Notes under the pieces: generated by a model
Database searches by the model: none
What the model saw: the letters and a program-made list of their open reading frames with translations, nothing else
What the model was told of the DNA's origin: nothing
Origin: Hephaestia caeni
Lineage (GTDB): Bacteria; Pseudomonadota; Alphaproteobacteria; Sphingomonadales; Sphingomonadaceae
Assembly (NCBI RefSeq): GCF_003550065.1
Contig: NZ_QXDC01000006.1
Coordinates: forward strand, 92,590 to 156,589
Length of the DNA: 64,000 nucleotides
Reading direction: 5' to 3'
Position numbers and translations under genes: made by a program
Shown: in pieces, positions 26,638 to 36,702 of the stretch
How the letters are laid out: each line of letters starts with the position of its first letter
Position numbering within the stretch: the first letter of the stretch is position 1

Positions 26638-28926
26638 TCAAAAGTTCAGCGAATAGCGCATCGCTGCCCCGTAATCGTCGGGGAGATCGGCGATATTGGC
26701 GGGATCGCGGCGCCAGAAGACATTGGTATCGAGCCAGCCGGCGCCCAGCCAGCGGCCATAGCGTGCCTCGATATCGATCTCGCGGCCGGTCGGGGCGAGG
26801 TTGAGGCGCTGCGTCGTCCAGCGATCGACCGCGAGCGTCGCATAGTCCCAATGGGTCGGTAGCGTCAGATCGATCCCGCCTTTGGCGACACGCAGCGGCT
26901 GGGCGATGCGCAGCCCGACCGTATCGTCGCCGAACACGCCCTGCTTGCCGATATCGGCGGCGAAGGCGCTGGTGTGGATGCGCCCCGCGCCGTCGAGTCC
27001 ACCACGCACCTCGGCACGCGTCCAGCCCAACCGCATCGCGCCGCCCACGCTCCACCCGCCGCCCGCATCCCAGCGTGCGCCCGCATCGACGAACCAGCTC
27101 GTCGCGCGGTTCGCCCCGAGCGCGCCGCCGAAGCGCGCGCCCAGCACGCTGTCCCGCTCATCGAGCCGGGCGACCGCGGCCGTGGCACCAAGCGCACCGA
27201 CACGACGATCGATCCCGATCGAGAAGCGGTCATAGCCCGTTCGCCGGTAGCGGTCGGCGATCGCCGGCAGCGCGCCATCGTTTCGGTTGAGCACCGCGCC
27301 GCTCTCGGCCGCGGCGGTCACGCCCCAGCCGCCGAACGGCTGCCGGATCGCGGCCGATCCACCGATGTCCGATGCGAAGCCCTGTTCGCGCGTCGGATCG
27401 CTTGCGACCAGAAACGCGGGCTCGGTGCGCCCGGCCAGTTGCGCGGTCAGCGTCGCACTGCTGCGCGCAAAGCCGATCGCGAACCTGGCCTCGCCGCCCA
27501 GCCTGCTTGTCACCAGCCCGGCAATCGCGCGGGCCTGGCGCGCATCGTCGGGCGAGAGCCGCGTCGGTACGATCGAGGGCATGGGCGCGCCGGGCGCGAT
27601 CGTGAGCGACACCATCGTCGCGCCGAGCGTGCCCGCCAGCCTGCGCTCGCGTGTCGAGAGCGCGCCGGTCAGCGTCGGCGCCAGACCACTCGTATCGATC
27701 GTGTGGGCCAGATCGATCGCAAAGGCGCGATCGAAGCCGTCGAGGATCACCGCGCCGAGCCCGGTTTGCGCGGCATCGCCCATCGGTGTCGACAGGGTTG
27801 CGTTGGTCGTCAGCGATACCGCTGACGGCGTGCCCGCGATCGAGCTTCCCCCCAACGGCTGGAACGCATGGGTAAGATCGAGCACGCCGTGGCCGTAGAC
27901 GGAATCCACGCCGGGCGCGCCCACATCGCGCGCCGAATCGTAGAGGATCTGGATGATCTGGGCGCCCGAAAGGTTGGGGAATGCCTGCGCGAGCAACGCG
28001 ACCGCGCCGGCGATCTGCGGCGCGGCGAACGAGGTGCCACTCCAGATAAAGGGCGTGTCATTCTGGTCGGGCGCGCGCACGCCTTCGCCGACCGCGGCCA
28101 GATAATGCGCCGCACCGTTGCCCGCCTTGTCGCTGAAATCGGAGAGTGTATCGGCCGCCCCGACCGAGCCGGCGATGATCACCATCCCGTGCGCCGCGTC
28201 GGTGGTCGCCACCGCGGCGAGGGGGTCGGGATTGGGGGTCGCATCGTTGCCCGCGCTGATCACGATGATGACCCCCTGCTGCGTCGCGCGGCGAATCGCG
28301 TCGACCAGTTCGGGGCTCGCCGCTTCGCCGCCGAGCGAGATGTTGATGACGCGCGCGCCGTTGGTCGCTACCCGATCGACGCCGCGCGCGATCGCGTCGT
28401 CGTCGAATGTACAGCCGCCATCGTCGCCGGTCGTGGTGCAGCTTCCCGGCGCGTCGGCGCGCATCACGAGCAAGGTCGAATCGAAGGCGACCCCGTGGGT
28501 GCCGGCACCGTTGCGGCGGCCGGCGATCGTGAACGCGACCGCGGTGCCGTGCCCGCCTTGATCGTCGAGCCCGCGGGTCGCGGCGACATCGACCGATGCC
28601 GGATCGATCCGACCGGGGAATTCCTGGCTCTGGAGATCGATCCCGCTGTCGATCACCCCCACCTTCACGCCCGCGCCGGTCGCGCCTTCCTGATAGGCGG
28701 CGAGCGCGTTCATCGAAACCGCGCCGACGGTCGCGCGATATTCAGCCGTATCATAGGCGGCAGGCGGGGGTGTGGGCGGTGGTGTGGGGGTCGGTGGGGG
28801 TGGCGGGGTTGCTCTGGGCGGGGTCGGGGTGCTGCGAACGCCACCCCCGCCGCCGCAAGCGGCCGTTAGCGCGGAAAGCGCTGAGATGCCGATCGCAACA
28901 AGAAGATTGCGCGATTTCCGCAACAT
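26638..28926 (-). CDS. S8 subtilisin-family serine protease with autotransporter-like C-terminus
   Basis: A 762-residue secreted protein. A signal peptide (1-22) ends SALTAACGGGGG, where the Cys could be a weak lipobox. A Pro/Thr-rich linker follows (about 30-56), then a subtilisin domain with catalytic Asp in GVIDSGID, His in GGHGTAVAF and Ser in WSGTSFAAPQIAG. The region after about 380 alternates short amphipathic strands and ends in YSLNF with terminal Phe, typical of outer-membrane beta-barrels, so surface display or self-export is likely. ATG at 28926 has GAGGTGG upstream. Divergent from the HAD gene. Confidence 0.88.
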   Translation of the reverse strand: MLRKSRNLLVAIGISALSALTAACGGGGGVRSTPTPPRATPPPPPTPTPPPTPPPAAYDTAEYRATVGAVSMNALAAYQEGATGAGVKVGVIDSGIDLQSQEFPGRIDPASVDVAATRGLDDQGGHGTAVAFTIAGRRNGAGTHGVAFDSTLLVMRADAPGSCTTTGDDGGCTFDDDAIARGVDRVATNGARVINISLGGEAASPELVDAIRRATQQGVIIVISAGNDATPNPDPLAAVATTDAAHGMVIIAGSVGAADTLSDFSDKAGNGAAHYLAAVGEGVRAPDQNDTPFIWSGTSFAAPQIAGAVALLAQAFPNLSGAQIIQILYDSARDVGAPGVDSVYGHGVLDLTHAFQPLGGSSIAGTPSAVSLTTNATLSTPMGDAAQTGLGAVILDGFDRAFAIDLAHTIDTSGLAPTLTGALSTRERRLAGTLGATMVSLTIAPGAPMPSIVPTRLSPDDARQARAIAGLVTSRLGGEARFAIGFARSSATLTAQLAGRTEPAFLVASDPTREQGFASDIGGSAAIRQPFGGWGVTAAAESGAVLNRNDGALPAIADRYRRTGYDRFSIGIDRRVGALGATAAVARLDERDSVLGARFGGALGANRATSWFVDAGARWDAGGGWSVGGAMRLGWTRAEVRGGLDGAGRIHTSAFAADIGKQGVFGDDTVGLRIAQPLRVAKGGIDLTLPTHWDYATLAVDRWTTQRLNLAPTGREIDIEARYGRWLGAGWLDTNVFWRRDPANIADLPDDYGAAMRYSLNF

Positions 28927-29018
28927 AATCCCACCTCGTATCGGAACGTCGCACAATCGCCCCCGTCCTGTCCATCCGCCTTGCCCGCCTGCGCCCGCCC
29001 GCCTAAGCGTGCGCGGCA

Positions 29019-29684
29019 ATGCGCGCCGATCTCGCTCATATCGATACCTGGATCTTCGATCTCGACAACACGCTCTATCCGGCGTCGACCAATCTGTTCG
29101 CGCGGATCGACGAGCGGATCGGCGCCTATGTCGCGCGCCTTTTCGATTGCGACCCGATCGAGGCGCGGCGGATTCAGAAAGACTATTTCCACCGCCACGG
29201 CACGACGCTTGCCGGGCTGATGGCCGAGCATGACGTCGATCCGATCGACTATCTCGACGATGTCCACGATATCGCGCTCGACCAACTCGAGCGTGATGCG
29301 CCGCTGGTCGCGGGCATTGCCGCGCTGCCGGGGCGCAAGCTGGTCTTCACCAACGCCGATGCGCCTTATGCGCGCCGCGTGCTCGCCCGGCTCGGATTGG
29401 ACGACAGTTTCGAGGCGCTGTTCGATCTGCGCGCGACCAATTATACCCCCAAGCCGCACCCCGATGCCTATGCCGGGCTGTGCGCCGCCTATGATCTCGA
29501 TCCCGCCCGCTGCCTGTTCGCCGATGACATGGCGCGCAACCTCGCGCCCGCCAAAGCGATCGGGATGACGACGGTATGGGTCGACAACGGCTCCGAACAG
29601 GGTATCGGCGAGGATCGCAGTTTCGTCGACCACAAGGTGGCCGATATCGCAGCCTGGCTGCACACACTTCAGGAGGAAGAATGA
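29019..29684 (+). CDS. HAD-superfamily pyrimidine 5'-nucleotidase-like phosphatase
   Basis: A 221-residue HAD hydrolase. Motif I is FDLDNTLYP (about 13-21) with the nucleophilic Asp and the acid/base Asp. Motif II Thr is in LVFTNAD, motif III Lys in NYTPKPHPDAY, and motif IV in CLFADDMARNL. The NTLYP variant and small helical cap match the pyrimidine 5'-nucleotidase (SDT1-like) subfamily that dephosphorylates nucleoside monophosphates. It overlaps dapD by four bases (ATGA). Confidence 0.9.
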   Translation: MRADLAHIDTWIFDLDNTLYPASTNLFARIDERIGAYVARLFDCDPIEARRIQKDYFHRHGTTLAGLMAEHDVDPIDYLDDVHDIALDQLERDAPLVAGIAALPGRKLVFTNADAPYARRVLARLGLDDSFEALFDLRATNYTPKPHPDAYAGLCAAYDLDPARCLFADDMARNLAPAKAIGMTTVWVDNGSEQGIGEDRSFVDHKVADIAAWLHTLQEEE

Positions 29685-30508
29685 GCGAGACCCTTCAAGC
29701 GACGATCGACGCCGCCTGGGAGGACCGCGATTCGATCGGCGGCGACACCAAGGGTCCGGTGCGTCAGGCGGTCGATCAGGCGCTGGCGCAGCTCGATACA
29801 GGCGCGGCGCGCGTCGCCGAGCCCGACGGCGCGGGCGGCTGGCGCGTCAACCAGTGGCTCAAGAAAGCCGTGCTGCTCTCGTTTCGCCTGAACGACATGA
29901 CCGAGATCGCGGGCGGCCCCGGCGGCGCCAATTGGTGGGACAAGGTGCCCTCCAAATTCTCCGGCTGGGCCGCGAACGAATTCCGCGACGCGGGCTTCCG
30001 CGCGGTGCCCGGCGCGATCGTGCGGCGGGGCGCGTTCATCGGCAAGGGCGCGGTGCTGATGCCCAGCTTCGTCAACATCGGCGCGCATGTCGGCGAGGGC
30101 ACGATGGTCGATACCTGGGCGACCGTCGGCAGTTGCGCGCAGATCGGCAAGAACGTCCATCTCTCGGGCGGGGCCGGCATCGGCGGCGTGCTTGAGCCGC
30201 TCCAGGCCGATCCCGTCATCATCGGCGACGGCGCGTTCATCGGCGCGCGTGCCGAAGTGGCAGAGGGCGTGCGTGTGGGGGAGGGCGCGGTGCTCTCGAT
30301 GGGGGTCTATCTCGGCGCCTCGACCAAGATCGTCGATCGCGCAACCGGCGAAGTCCATCGCGGCGAGGTGCCGCCTTATGCGGTGGTGGTGCCGGGCAGC
30401 ATGGGCGGTGGTGACGGCAAGCCCGCGCTCTATTGCGCGGTGATCGTCAAGCAGGTCGACGCGCAGACGCGTTCCAAGACCAGCATCAACGAGCTGCTGC
30501 GCGATTGA
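29681..30508 (+). CDS. dapD: 2,3,4,5-tetrahydropyridine-2,6-dicarboxylate N-succinyltransferase
   Basis: A 275-residue enzyme of the succinylase branch of lysine and diaminopimelate synthesis, using succinyl-CoA. After a helical N-terminal domain, a left-handed beta-helix of hexapeptide repeats runs from about 105 to 215 (VLMPSFVNIGAHVGEGTMVD, GSCAQIGKNVHLSGGAGIGG). ATG at 29681 follows AGGAGGAAG and overlaps the HAD stop. Length is typical. Confidence 0.97.
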   Translation: MSETLQATIDAAWEDRDSIGGDTKGPVRQAVDQALAQLDTGAARVAEPDGAGGWRVNQWLKKAVLLSFRLNDMTEIAGGPGGANWWDKVPSKFSGWAANEFRDAGFRAVPGAIVRRGAFIGKGAVLMPSFVNIGAHVGEGTMVDTWATVGSCAQIGKNVHLSGGAGIGGVLEPLQADPVIIGDGAFIGARAEVAEGVRVGEGAVLSMGVYLGASTKIVDRATGEVHRGEVPPYAVVVPGSMGGGDGKPALYCAVIVKQVDAQTRSKTSINELLRD

Positions 30509-30513
30509 ACGCC

Positions 30514-31170
30514 GTGCGGAGCGGGCCGGGCCTGATCGCATTGCTCGCGCTGGCGCTGGCCGTGCCGGCGCTCGGCCAGTCCGCCACCCGCGCCACGCCC
30601 GGCTTCGTGCGTGTGGCGATCGAGACGTCGGCGGGGCGGATCGTCGTCGCGCTCGATCAGCGTCATGCGCCCGCGACGACCGCCAACTTTCTCGCTTATG
30701 TCGATGACGGGCGGCTCGACGGCACCAGTTTCTACCGCGCGTCGCGGCGCAAGGGGGCGCCGAAGTTCGGCTTCGTCCAGGGTGGAATCGGCATGGACGC
30801 GCGCCGCCGCCTGCCGCCGCTGGTGCTCGAACCCACCGACAAGACCGGGCTCCGGCATCTCGATGCGGTGATCTCGATGGCGCACGGCGCCGATGAGGAT
30901 TCGGCCAACGGCAATTTCTCGATCATGGTCGGCGCCAACCCGTCGCTCGATGCGAAGCGCGGCTATCGCGGCTATGCCGCCTTCGGGAAGGTGGTGGCGG
31001 GCATGGATGTGGTGAAGCGCATCCTCGCATTGCCCACCGGCGGCGGGCGCGGGGCGATGCGTGGGCAGATGATCCTCAAGCCCGTCCGCCTGATCCGCGC
31101 GGTCCGTCTCGACGGCACGCCCAAGCCCACCGGCCGGCCCAAACCGTGGACGCTGTTCAACCCACGGTAG
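30514..31170 (+). CDS. Exported cyclophilin-type peptidyl-prolyl cis-trans isomerase
   Basis: About 218 residues. A signal peptide (LIALLALALAVPALGQ) precedes a cyclophilin domain (TSAGRIVVALDQRHAPATTA, NFLAYVDDGRLDGTSFYRA, FVQGGIG, SIMVGANPSLD). The usual FHRVI core is diverged (FYRASRR), so activity is likely but not certain. It would help periplasmic protein folding. The start is uncertain: GTG at 30514, or TTG at 30505 overlapping the dapD stop by four bases. Confidence 0.85.
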   Translation: MRSGPGLIALLALALAVPALGQSATRATPGFVRVAIETSAGRIVVALDQRHAPATTANFLAYVDDGRLDGTSFYRASRRKGAPKFGFVQGGIGMDARRRLPPLVLEPTDKTGLRHLDAVISMAHGADEDSANGNFSIMVGANPSLDAKRGYRGYAAFGKVVAGMDVVKRILALPTGGGRGAMRGQMILKPVRLIRAVRLDGTPKPTGRPKPWTLFNPR

Positions 31171-31226
31171 GGAGCGTTGATCGGCAGCACTTGCATCTAT
31201 CCCCTTCGGATACCTACCTTTGTTCT

Positions 31227-31295
31227 CTTCCCCGGCGAAGGCCGGGGCCTAGTTACGGCCGGTTCGATGCTGGACCCCGGCCTTCGCCGGGGAAG
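31227..31295. repeat. Inverted REP pair between the cyclophilin gene and the universal stress gene
   Basis: CTTCCCCGGCGAAGGCCGGGG at 31227 is mirrored by GACCCCGGCCTTCGCCGGGG to 31295 in opposite orientation. Both halves share the CCCCGGC/GCCGGGG stem of the REP family seen at 9204 and 9556. Confidence 0.82.
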
Positions 31296-31365
31296 TGGGC
31301 AGGGGCGATTCAGTGACGACGTTCCCGAAGGGGCAAGCACCGACGCGTGTCGTGCCGACCGGCTT

Positions 31366-31818
31366 TCAGCTCAGCCGGTCGATCGCTTCGTTGTCCAATC
31401 CGCCCGGTACGATCATCAGCGGCACCGGCAGGCCGCCGTCGGAGCTGGCGAAATAGCTCACCAGCGGCCCCGGCGCGCCGCTTTTGGCGGTCGCGAGCAC
31501 CAGCGCGGCGATGTCGGGGGTTTGAGCGATGATCTCTCTGATCACCTTGCGCGCCTCGCCCTGGCGCACCGTGATCGAGGGCTTGAGCCCCGATTCCTCG
31601 ACCAGCGTGCCCGCCGCCGCGGCGACCAGTCCTTCGGCTTTCAGCCGCGCTTCTTCCTCGATCGTCGCCTGCACGCCGCCCCATTGGACGAATTCGGGAG
31701 GCGGCAGCAGCGCGAGAATTTCCACCGCGCCGCCGGTTTTCACCGCGCGGCGCGCGGCGAAGCGCAGTGCCACGCTCGCTTCGGGTGATTCGTCGATCAC
31801 GACCAGATAGATGCGCAT
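31366..31818 (-). CDS. Universal stress protein (UspA family)
   Basis: About 150 residues with one Usp alpha/beta domain: IYLVVIDESPEASVALRFAARRA at the start (core VVIDES), a central TVRQGEARKVIREII, and a C-terminal region ALVLATAKSGAPGPL, VPLMIVPGG. The G-x2-G-x9-G-S/T ATP motif is incomplete, so nucleotide binding is doubtful. ATG at 31818 follows AGGGGGA. It diverges from pdhC. Exact role unknown. Confidence 0.85.
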   Translation of the reverse strand: MRIYLVVIDESPEASVALRFAARRAVKTGGAVEILALLPPPEFVQWGGVQATIEEEARLKAEGLVAAAAGTLVEESGLKPSITVRQGEARKVIREIIAQTPDIAALVLATAKSGAPGPLVSYFASSDGGLPVPLMIVPGGLDNEAIDRLS

Positions 31819-31964
31819 ATCGCCAGTTTCCCCCTTGCGGGGGCGAAGGTGGCGCCCAAATCGGCTTCGCGCAAGGGCACGGTCTTGACGCGTGCGCGTT
31901 GATGACGAAGGAAGCCATCGCGCCCATCGCCACCCCGGCGCAGGATACAAGGATTCCCCATTCG

Positions 31965-33287
31965 ATGCCGATCGAGATCAAGATGCCCGCTTTGTCGCCC
32001 ACGATGGAGGAGGGCACGCTCGCCAAATGGCTCGTCAAGGAAGGCGACACGGTGTCGGCAGGCGATCTGATGGCCGAGATCGAGACCGACAAGGCGACGA
32101 TGGAATTCGAGGCGGTCGACGAAGGCACGATCGCGAAGATATTGGTGCCCGAAGGCGCCGACGGGGTGAAGGTAGGCGCGGTGATCGCGATCCTCGCCGA
32201 GGAAGGCGAGGATGCGTCGGCCGTCGAAGCGCCTCCAAAGGAAGCAGCGCCGAAGGCCGAAGAATCGAAACCCGCCGCCAGCGAGCCCAAGGATACTCCG
32301 AAGGCCGAGGACAAGGCGGAAACCAAAGCGGCCGAACCGACGCCGGCGCAGCCCGCATCCTCCGATGACGATCGCGTCAAGGCGAGCCCGCTTGCGCGCC
32401 GCATCGCCGCCGACAAGGGCGTCGACCTGTCGGCGGTCGAGGGCACCGGCCCCGGCGGCCGAATCGTCAAGGCCGATGTCGAGGGCGCCAAGCCCGGCGC
32501 CGCGCCTGCGAAAAAGGCCGAAGCCGCCGCCCCGAGCGCCGCGCCCGCACCGGCCGCGGCACCCGCCGAGGCCAAGGCGGTGTGGTACGACGATTCGATC
32601 CCGCACGAGGAAGAGAAGCTCTCCAACATCCGCAAGACGATCGCGCGGCGCCTGACCGAGGCGAAGCAGACGATCCCGCACATCTATCTGACGGTCGATG
32701 TCCGGCTCGACGCGCTGCTCAAGCTGCGCGCCGATCTCAACGCGGCGCTCAGCGGCCGCGGCGTCAAATTGTCGGTCAACGATCTGCTGATCAAGGCGCT
32801 TGGCGTCACGCTCGAAGCGTCGCCCAAGTGCAACGTCACCTACGCGGGCGACAAGCTGATCGCCTACAAGCGCGCCGATGTGTCGGTCGCGGTCTCGACG
32901 CCGTCAGGGCTGATCACGCCGATCATCCGCGATGCCGCCAACAAGAGCGTCTCGGCGATCTCGACCGAGATGAAGGAACTTGCCGGTCGCGCCAAGGAGA
33001 ACAAGCTGCAACCGCAGGAATATCAGGGCGGCACCGCCAGCATCTCGAATATGGGCATGTTCGGCATCAAGCAGTTCGATGCGGTGATCAACCCGCCGCA
33101 GGGGATGATCCTCGCGGTCGGCGCGGGCGAGAAGCGGCCGTATATCGTCGACGACGCGCTTGGCGTCGCGACGGTGATGAGCGTTACCGGCAGCTTCGAT
33201 CACCGTGCGATTGACGGCGCGGACGGGGCGGCGATGCTCAAATTGTTCAAGGAGCTTGTCGAGGCGCCGCTCGGCATGATCGCGTGA
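31965..33287 (+). CDS. pdhC: Pyruvate dehydrogenase dihydrolipoyllysine-residue acetyltransferase (E2)
   Basis: A 440-residue E2 that transfers acetyl groups to CoA. The lipoyl domain opens PIEIKMPALSPTMEEGTL with the lipoylated Lys in ETDKATMEFE (about 43). A Lys/Ala/Pro/Glu-rich linker leads to the E1/E3-binding domain (VKASPLARRIAADKGVDL, about 140), a second linker, and the catalytic domain ending GSFDHRAIDGADGAAML with the active-site His. ALSPTMEEG marks pyruvate rather than 2-oxoglutarate E2. The E1 genes pdhA/pdhB are not in the window; an lpd is 660 bases downstream. Confidence 0.95.
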   Translation: MPIEIKMPALSPTMEEGTLAKWLVKEGDTVSAGDLMAEIETDKATMEFEAVDEGTIAKILVPEGADGVKVGAVIAILAEEGEDASAVEAPPKEAAPKAEESKPAASEPKDTPKAEDKAETKAAEPTPAQPASSDDDRVKASPLARRIAADKGVDLSAVEGTGPGGRIVKADVEGAKPGAAPAKKAEAAAPSAAPAPAAAPAEAKAVWYDDSIPHEEEKLSNIRKTIARRLTEAKQTIPHIYLTVDVRLDALLKLRADLNAALSGRGVKLSVNDLLIKALGVTLEASPKCNVTYAGDKLIAYKRADVSVAVSTPSGLITPIIRDAANKSVSAISTEMKELAGRAKENKLQPQEYQGGTASISNMGMFGIKQFDAVINPPQGMILAVGAGEKRPYIVDDALGVATVMSVTGSFDHRAIDGADGAAMLKLFKELVEAPLGMIA

Positions 33288-33288
33288 G

Positions 33289-33498
33289 ATGCGGATCGCC
33301 GCCGAAGCTTTGCACATCCTCGCCGGCCTCGCCGCCGCGCTGGCGGTGACGTGGGTGTCGGCCTGGGCTTATCCGCTGGGCGAAAAGACGATCTGGACGA
33401 TCGGCGGGGTCGCGATGGTGCTGACGGTGTTGATGGGGATCAACCCGCTGCGCCGCGCGATCCGCGTTACCCGCAAGCGGAGGCGTGCTCATGGGTGA
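33289..33498 (+). CDS. Small membrane protein of unknown function
   Basis: 69 residues, starting one base after the pdhC stop. Two hydrophobic helices (about 8-28 and 35-50) are followed by a strongly basic C-terminus (RRAIRVTRKRRRAHG), so the tail is probably cytoplasmic. It overlaps the next gene by eight bases, which supports it being translated. I do not recognise the family. Confidence 0.65.
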   Translation: MRIAAEALHILAGLAAALAVTWVSAWAYPLGEKTIWTIGGVAMVLTVLMGINPLRRAIRVTRKRRRAHG

Positions 33499-33892
33499 TG
33501 ACGAGGTAATGCCCACGGTCGCGCCCGCGATCCGGATTACCGCGATGCCCGCCGACGCCAATCCCTATGGCGACATCTTCGGCGGCTGGCTGATGGGCCA
33601 TATGGACATGGCCGCGGGCGTGGTCGCGTCGCGCCATTCGAAGGGCCGCGCCGTCACCGTGGCGGTCGAGGGCATGAAGTTCCACCACCCGGTGTTCGTC
33701 GGGGACGACGTGTCGGTGTTCGCGCATCTGGTGAGCGTCGGCACCACGTCGATGACGATCGACGTCGAAGCCTGGCGCCGCGCCCGCCACAGCGAGGATA
33801 CCCACAAGGTAACGCAGGCCAAGTTCGTCTTCGTCGCGATCGATGAGGAACGGCACCCCCGGCGGGTGCCGCCGATGGAAAACGCGGCCTGA
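33491..33892 (+). CDS. Acyl-CoA thioesterase, YciA/BACH hotdog family
   Basis: About 133 residues. ADANPYGDIFGGWLMGHMD is the hallmark of YciA-type acyl-CoA hydrolases (N and D catalytic residues, GGW loop). GMKFHHPVFVGDDV follows as the second conserved block. ATG at 33491 is chosen because GGAGG lies seven bases upstream, inside the preceding small gene. It sits between pyruvate dehydrogenase E2 and an lpd, suggesting a link to acyl-CoA balance. Confidence 0.9.
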   Translation: MGDDEVMPTVAPAIRITAMPADANPYGDIFGGWLMGHMDMAAGVVASRHSKGRAVTVAVEGMKFHHPVFVGDDVSVFAHLVSVGTTSMTIDVEAWRRARHSEDTHKVTQAKFVFVAIDEERHPRRVPPMENAA

Positions 33893-33948
33893 CATGAGTT
33901 CCGTCGGCGACCTGTGTTCGCCGGTCATATACGTTCGAGGAGTATAAA

Positions 33949-35364
<1,416 letters not shown>

Positions 35365-35372
35365 AGATCTGC

Positions 35373-35474
35373 CGTCACCCCAGCGAAGGCTGGGGTCCAT
35401 GTCTGTCGCGATCGGGAGGGCCAGCGCGTTCCTATCACTGGCAGGCATGGATGCCAGCCTGCGCTGGCATGACG
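35373..35474. repeat. Inverted REP pair after lpd
   Basis: Palindromes at 35373-35401 (stem CCCCAGC/GCTGGGG) and 35446-35474 (stem TGCCAGC/GCTGGCA) face each other, bordered by CGTCA and TGACG, with TCCATG/CATGGA inside. They lie between convergent genes. Confidence 0.87.
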
Positions 35475-35475
35475 A

Positions 35476-35931
35476 TTAGGAAAGAGTGGCAAACGCCGCC
35501 AATATCGGCTGATACTGGTCCATCGACGGGAATTCCGGGAAGCTGTGCGCCGCGCCCGTTTTCGCCCAGGGCAGCATCTCGCTGGTATAGCTCTCGATGA
35601 ACGGCGCGAACCACGTCGGATCATCGAGCGCGCCCGCGCGGACGTTGACGAAGCCCATGTCGGGCTCGATCCGCGTGAACAGCCAGCTCTTGCACCAGTC
35701 GCAATGATGGTGCCGTGCCCGATCGCCGTGCAGCCCGCCGATCACGGGAGCGCCCGCGGTCACCTCGAAGCCGGCGCTTGGCACCATCACCGTGGTCGAA
35801 AACGCGCTGCCGCTCATCTTCTGGCAGCCGGTGCAGTGGCACGCCATCGTCAAGAGCGGCGGTTGCGTGATGCGGAAGCGCACCTTGTCGCAGCGGCAGC
35901 CTCCTTCGATCGGCAGCGTCCATTCGGTCAT
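35476..35931 (-). CDS. GFA-family (Mss4-like) zinc protein
   Basis: 151 residues. Cys pairs in EGGCRCDKVRF, ACHCTGCQKMSGSAF and HHCDWCKSWLF give the zinc sites of the glutathione-dependent formaldehyde-activating fold (Gfa/CENP-V). Most family members have unproven function; formaldehyde activation is only one possibility. Start ATG at 35931, with the GAGCAAGCG stretch upstream a weak ribosome site. Its stop abuts the REP pair. Confidence 0.87.
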   Translation of the reverse strand: MTEWTLPIEGGCRCDKVRFRITQPPLLTMACHCTGCQKMSGSAFSTTVMVPSAGFEVTAGAPVIGGLHGDRARHHHCDWCKSWLFTRIEPDMGFVNVRAGALDDPTWFAPFIESYTSEMLPWAKTGAAHSFPEFPSMDQYQPILAAFATLS

Positions 35932-35962
35932 CGCTTGCTCCTGTCGAAAGAGGGCCGGGGCG

Positions 35963-36364
35963 TTACTCCGCCGCGGCGATCAACCTTACGGGCCGGTCGG
36001 CGCCCTTGTCGGCGGCATCGGTGCGCGACAGCCGGCCCTCCACGGTCGCGCCGCCTTCGATCGTGATCGACGCATAGGCGATGTCGCCCAGGATGCGCGC
36101 ACTGGCCTCGATCGTCAGATCGTCGACCGCGACGCTGCCCTCGATCGTGCCGGCGATCCGCGCCGATCGCGCGCGCACCGCGCCGGTGATTCGGCCGCTT
36201 CCGGTCTGGATCAGGCTCACGCAGGCGAGATCGCCCGCGACCGTGCCGTCGATATGCAAATCCGAATCGGCCTCGATATCACCCGTCACCGTCACTTCCG
36301 GCCCGAGCACCGAAAAGCCGTTGCGCTTCGCCGTCGTGCTTCCCACATTCCTGTTGCCGAACAT
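35963..36364 (-). CDS. Bactofilin (polymer-forming cytoskeletal protein)
   Basis: 133 residues. After a short unstructured N-terminus, FSVLGPEVTVTGDIEADSDL opens a repetitive beta-helix (IDGTVAGDL, SGRITGAVRA, IAGTIEGSVAVD, ARILGDIAYA, GATVEGRLS) typical of bactofilins, which polymerise without nucleotide and position cell-wall or stalk enzymes. The tail is short and charged. No M23 peptidase partner is adjacent. Start ATG at 36364. Confidence 0.92.
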   Translation of the reverse strand: MFGNRNVGSTTAKRNGFSVLGPEVTVTGDIEADSDLHIDGTVAGDLACVSLIQTGSGRITGAVRARSARIAGTIEGSVAVDDLTIEASARILGDIAYASITIEGGATVEGRLSRTDAADKGADRPVRLIAAAE

Positions 36365-36702
36365 CGTGCCCCCCGGTTCGAATGCGCGTTATGTGCTAAC
36401 GACCGGGCGGCGGTGCGTCCACCCGCAAGCGGGCCGGGGCGTCGCCGGGCACATTGGGCGGCGCCATGTTCGACGCTGTTGACCCCAACCGGGCGCGCCA
36501 GTATAGGCCGCGCCTGCTTGCGGAAGGGCTGGCGGTGATGGGGCCGAGTCTCCGGTGCCGCCCATTCGACTGAGAGCATTGAACATTGCCGATAAAGCAC
36601 GGGGCCAGGGCCGATCAAACGGTCCAACGGCCTGTTCGTGCTGTTTCGTGTTTTCGGCAAAGTAACCGCCAGGATTTCTGGTAACATAAGGTGAAGGGCT
36701 TC
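36365..36702. other. 338-base gap between bactofilin and rpsL
   Basis: No convincing gene. It must hold the divergent promoters of the bactofilin gene and the str operon. The only clear element is the sigma-70-like promoter at 36479-36507. Confidence 0.6.
36479..36507 (+). promoter_or_regulatory. str operon promoter
   Basis: TTGACC (36479-36484) and TATAGG (36502-36507) are exactly 17 bases apart, the best sigma-70 match in the region, about 195 bases before rpsL. This leaves a long leader that could hold S7 or S12 regulatory structure, not resolved here. Confidence 0.65.

Noticed and set aside
28742..28870. Repeated Pro/Thr codon runs resembling a tandem repeat
   Set aside because: They encode the Pro-rich linker of the protease and are simple low-complexity sequence, not a separate repeat element.
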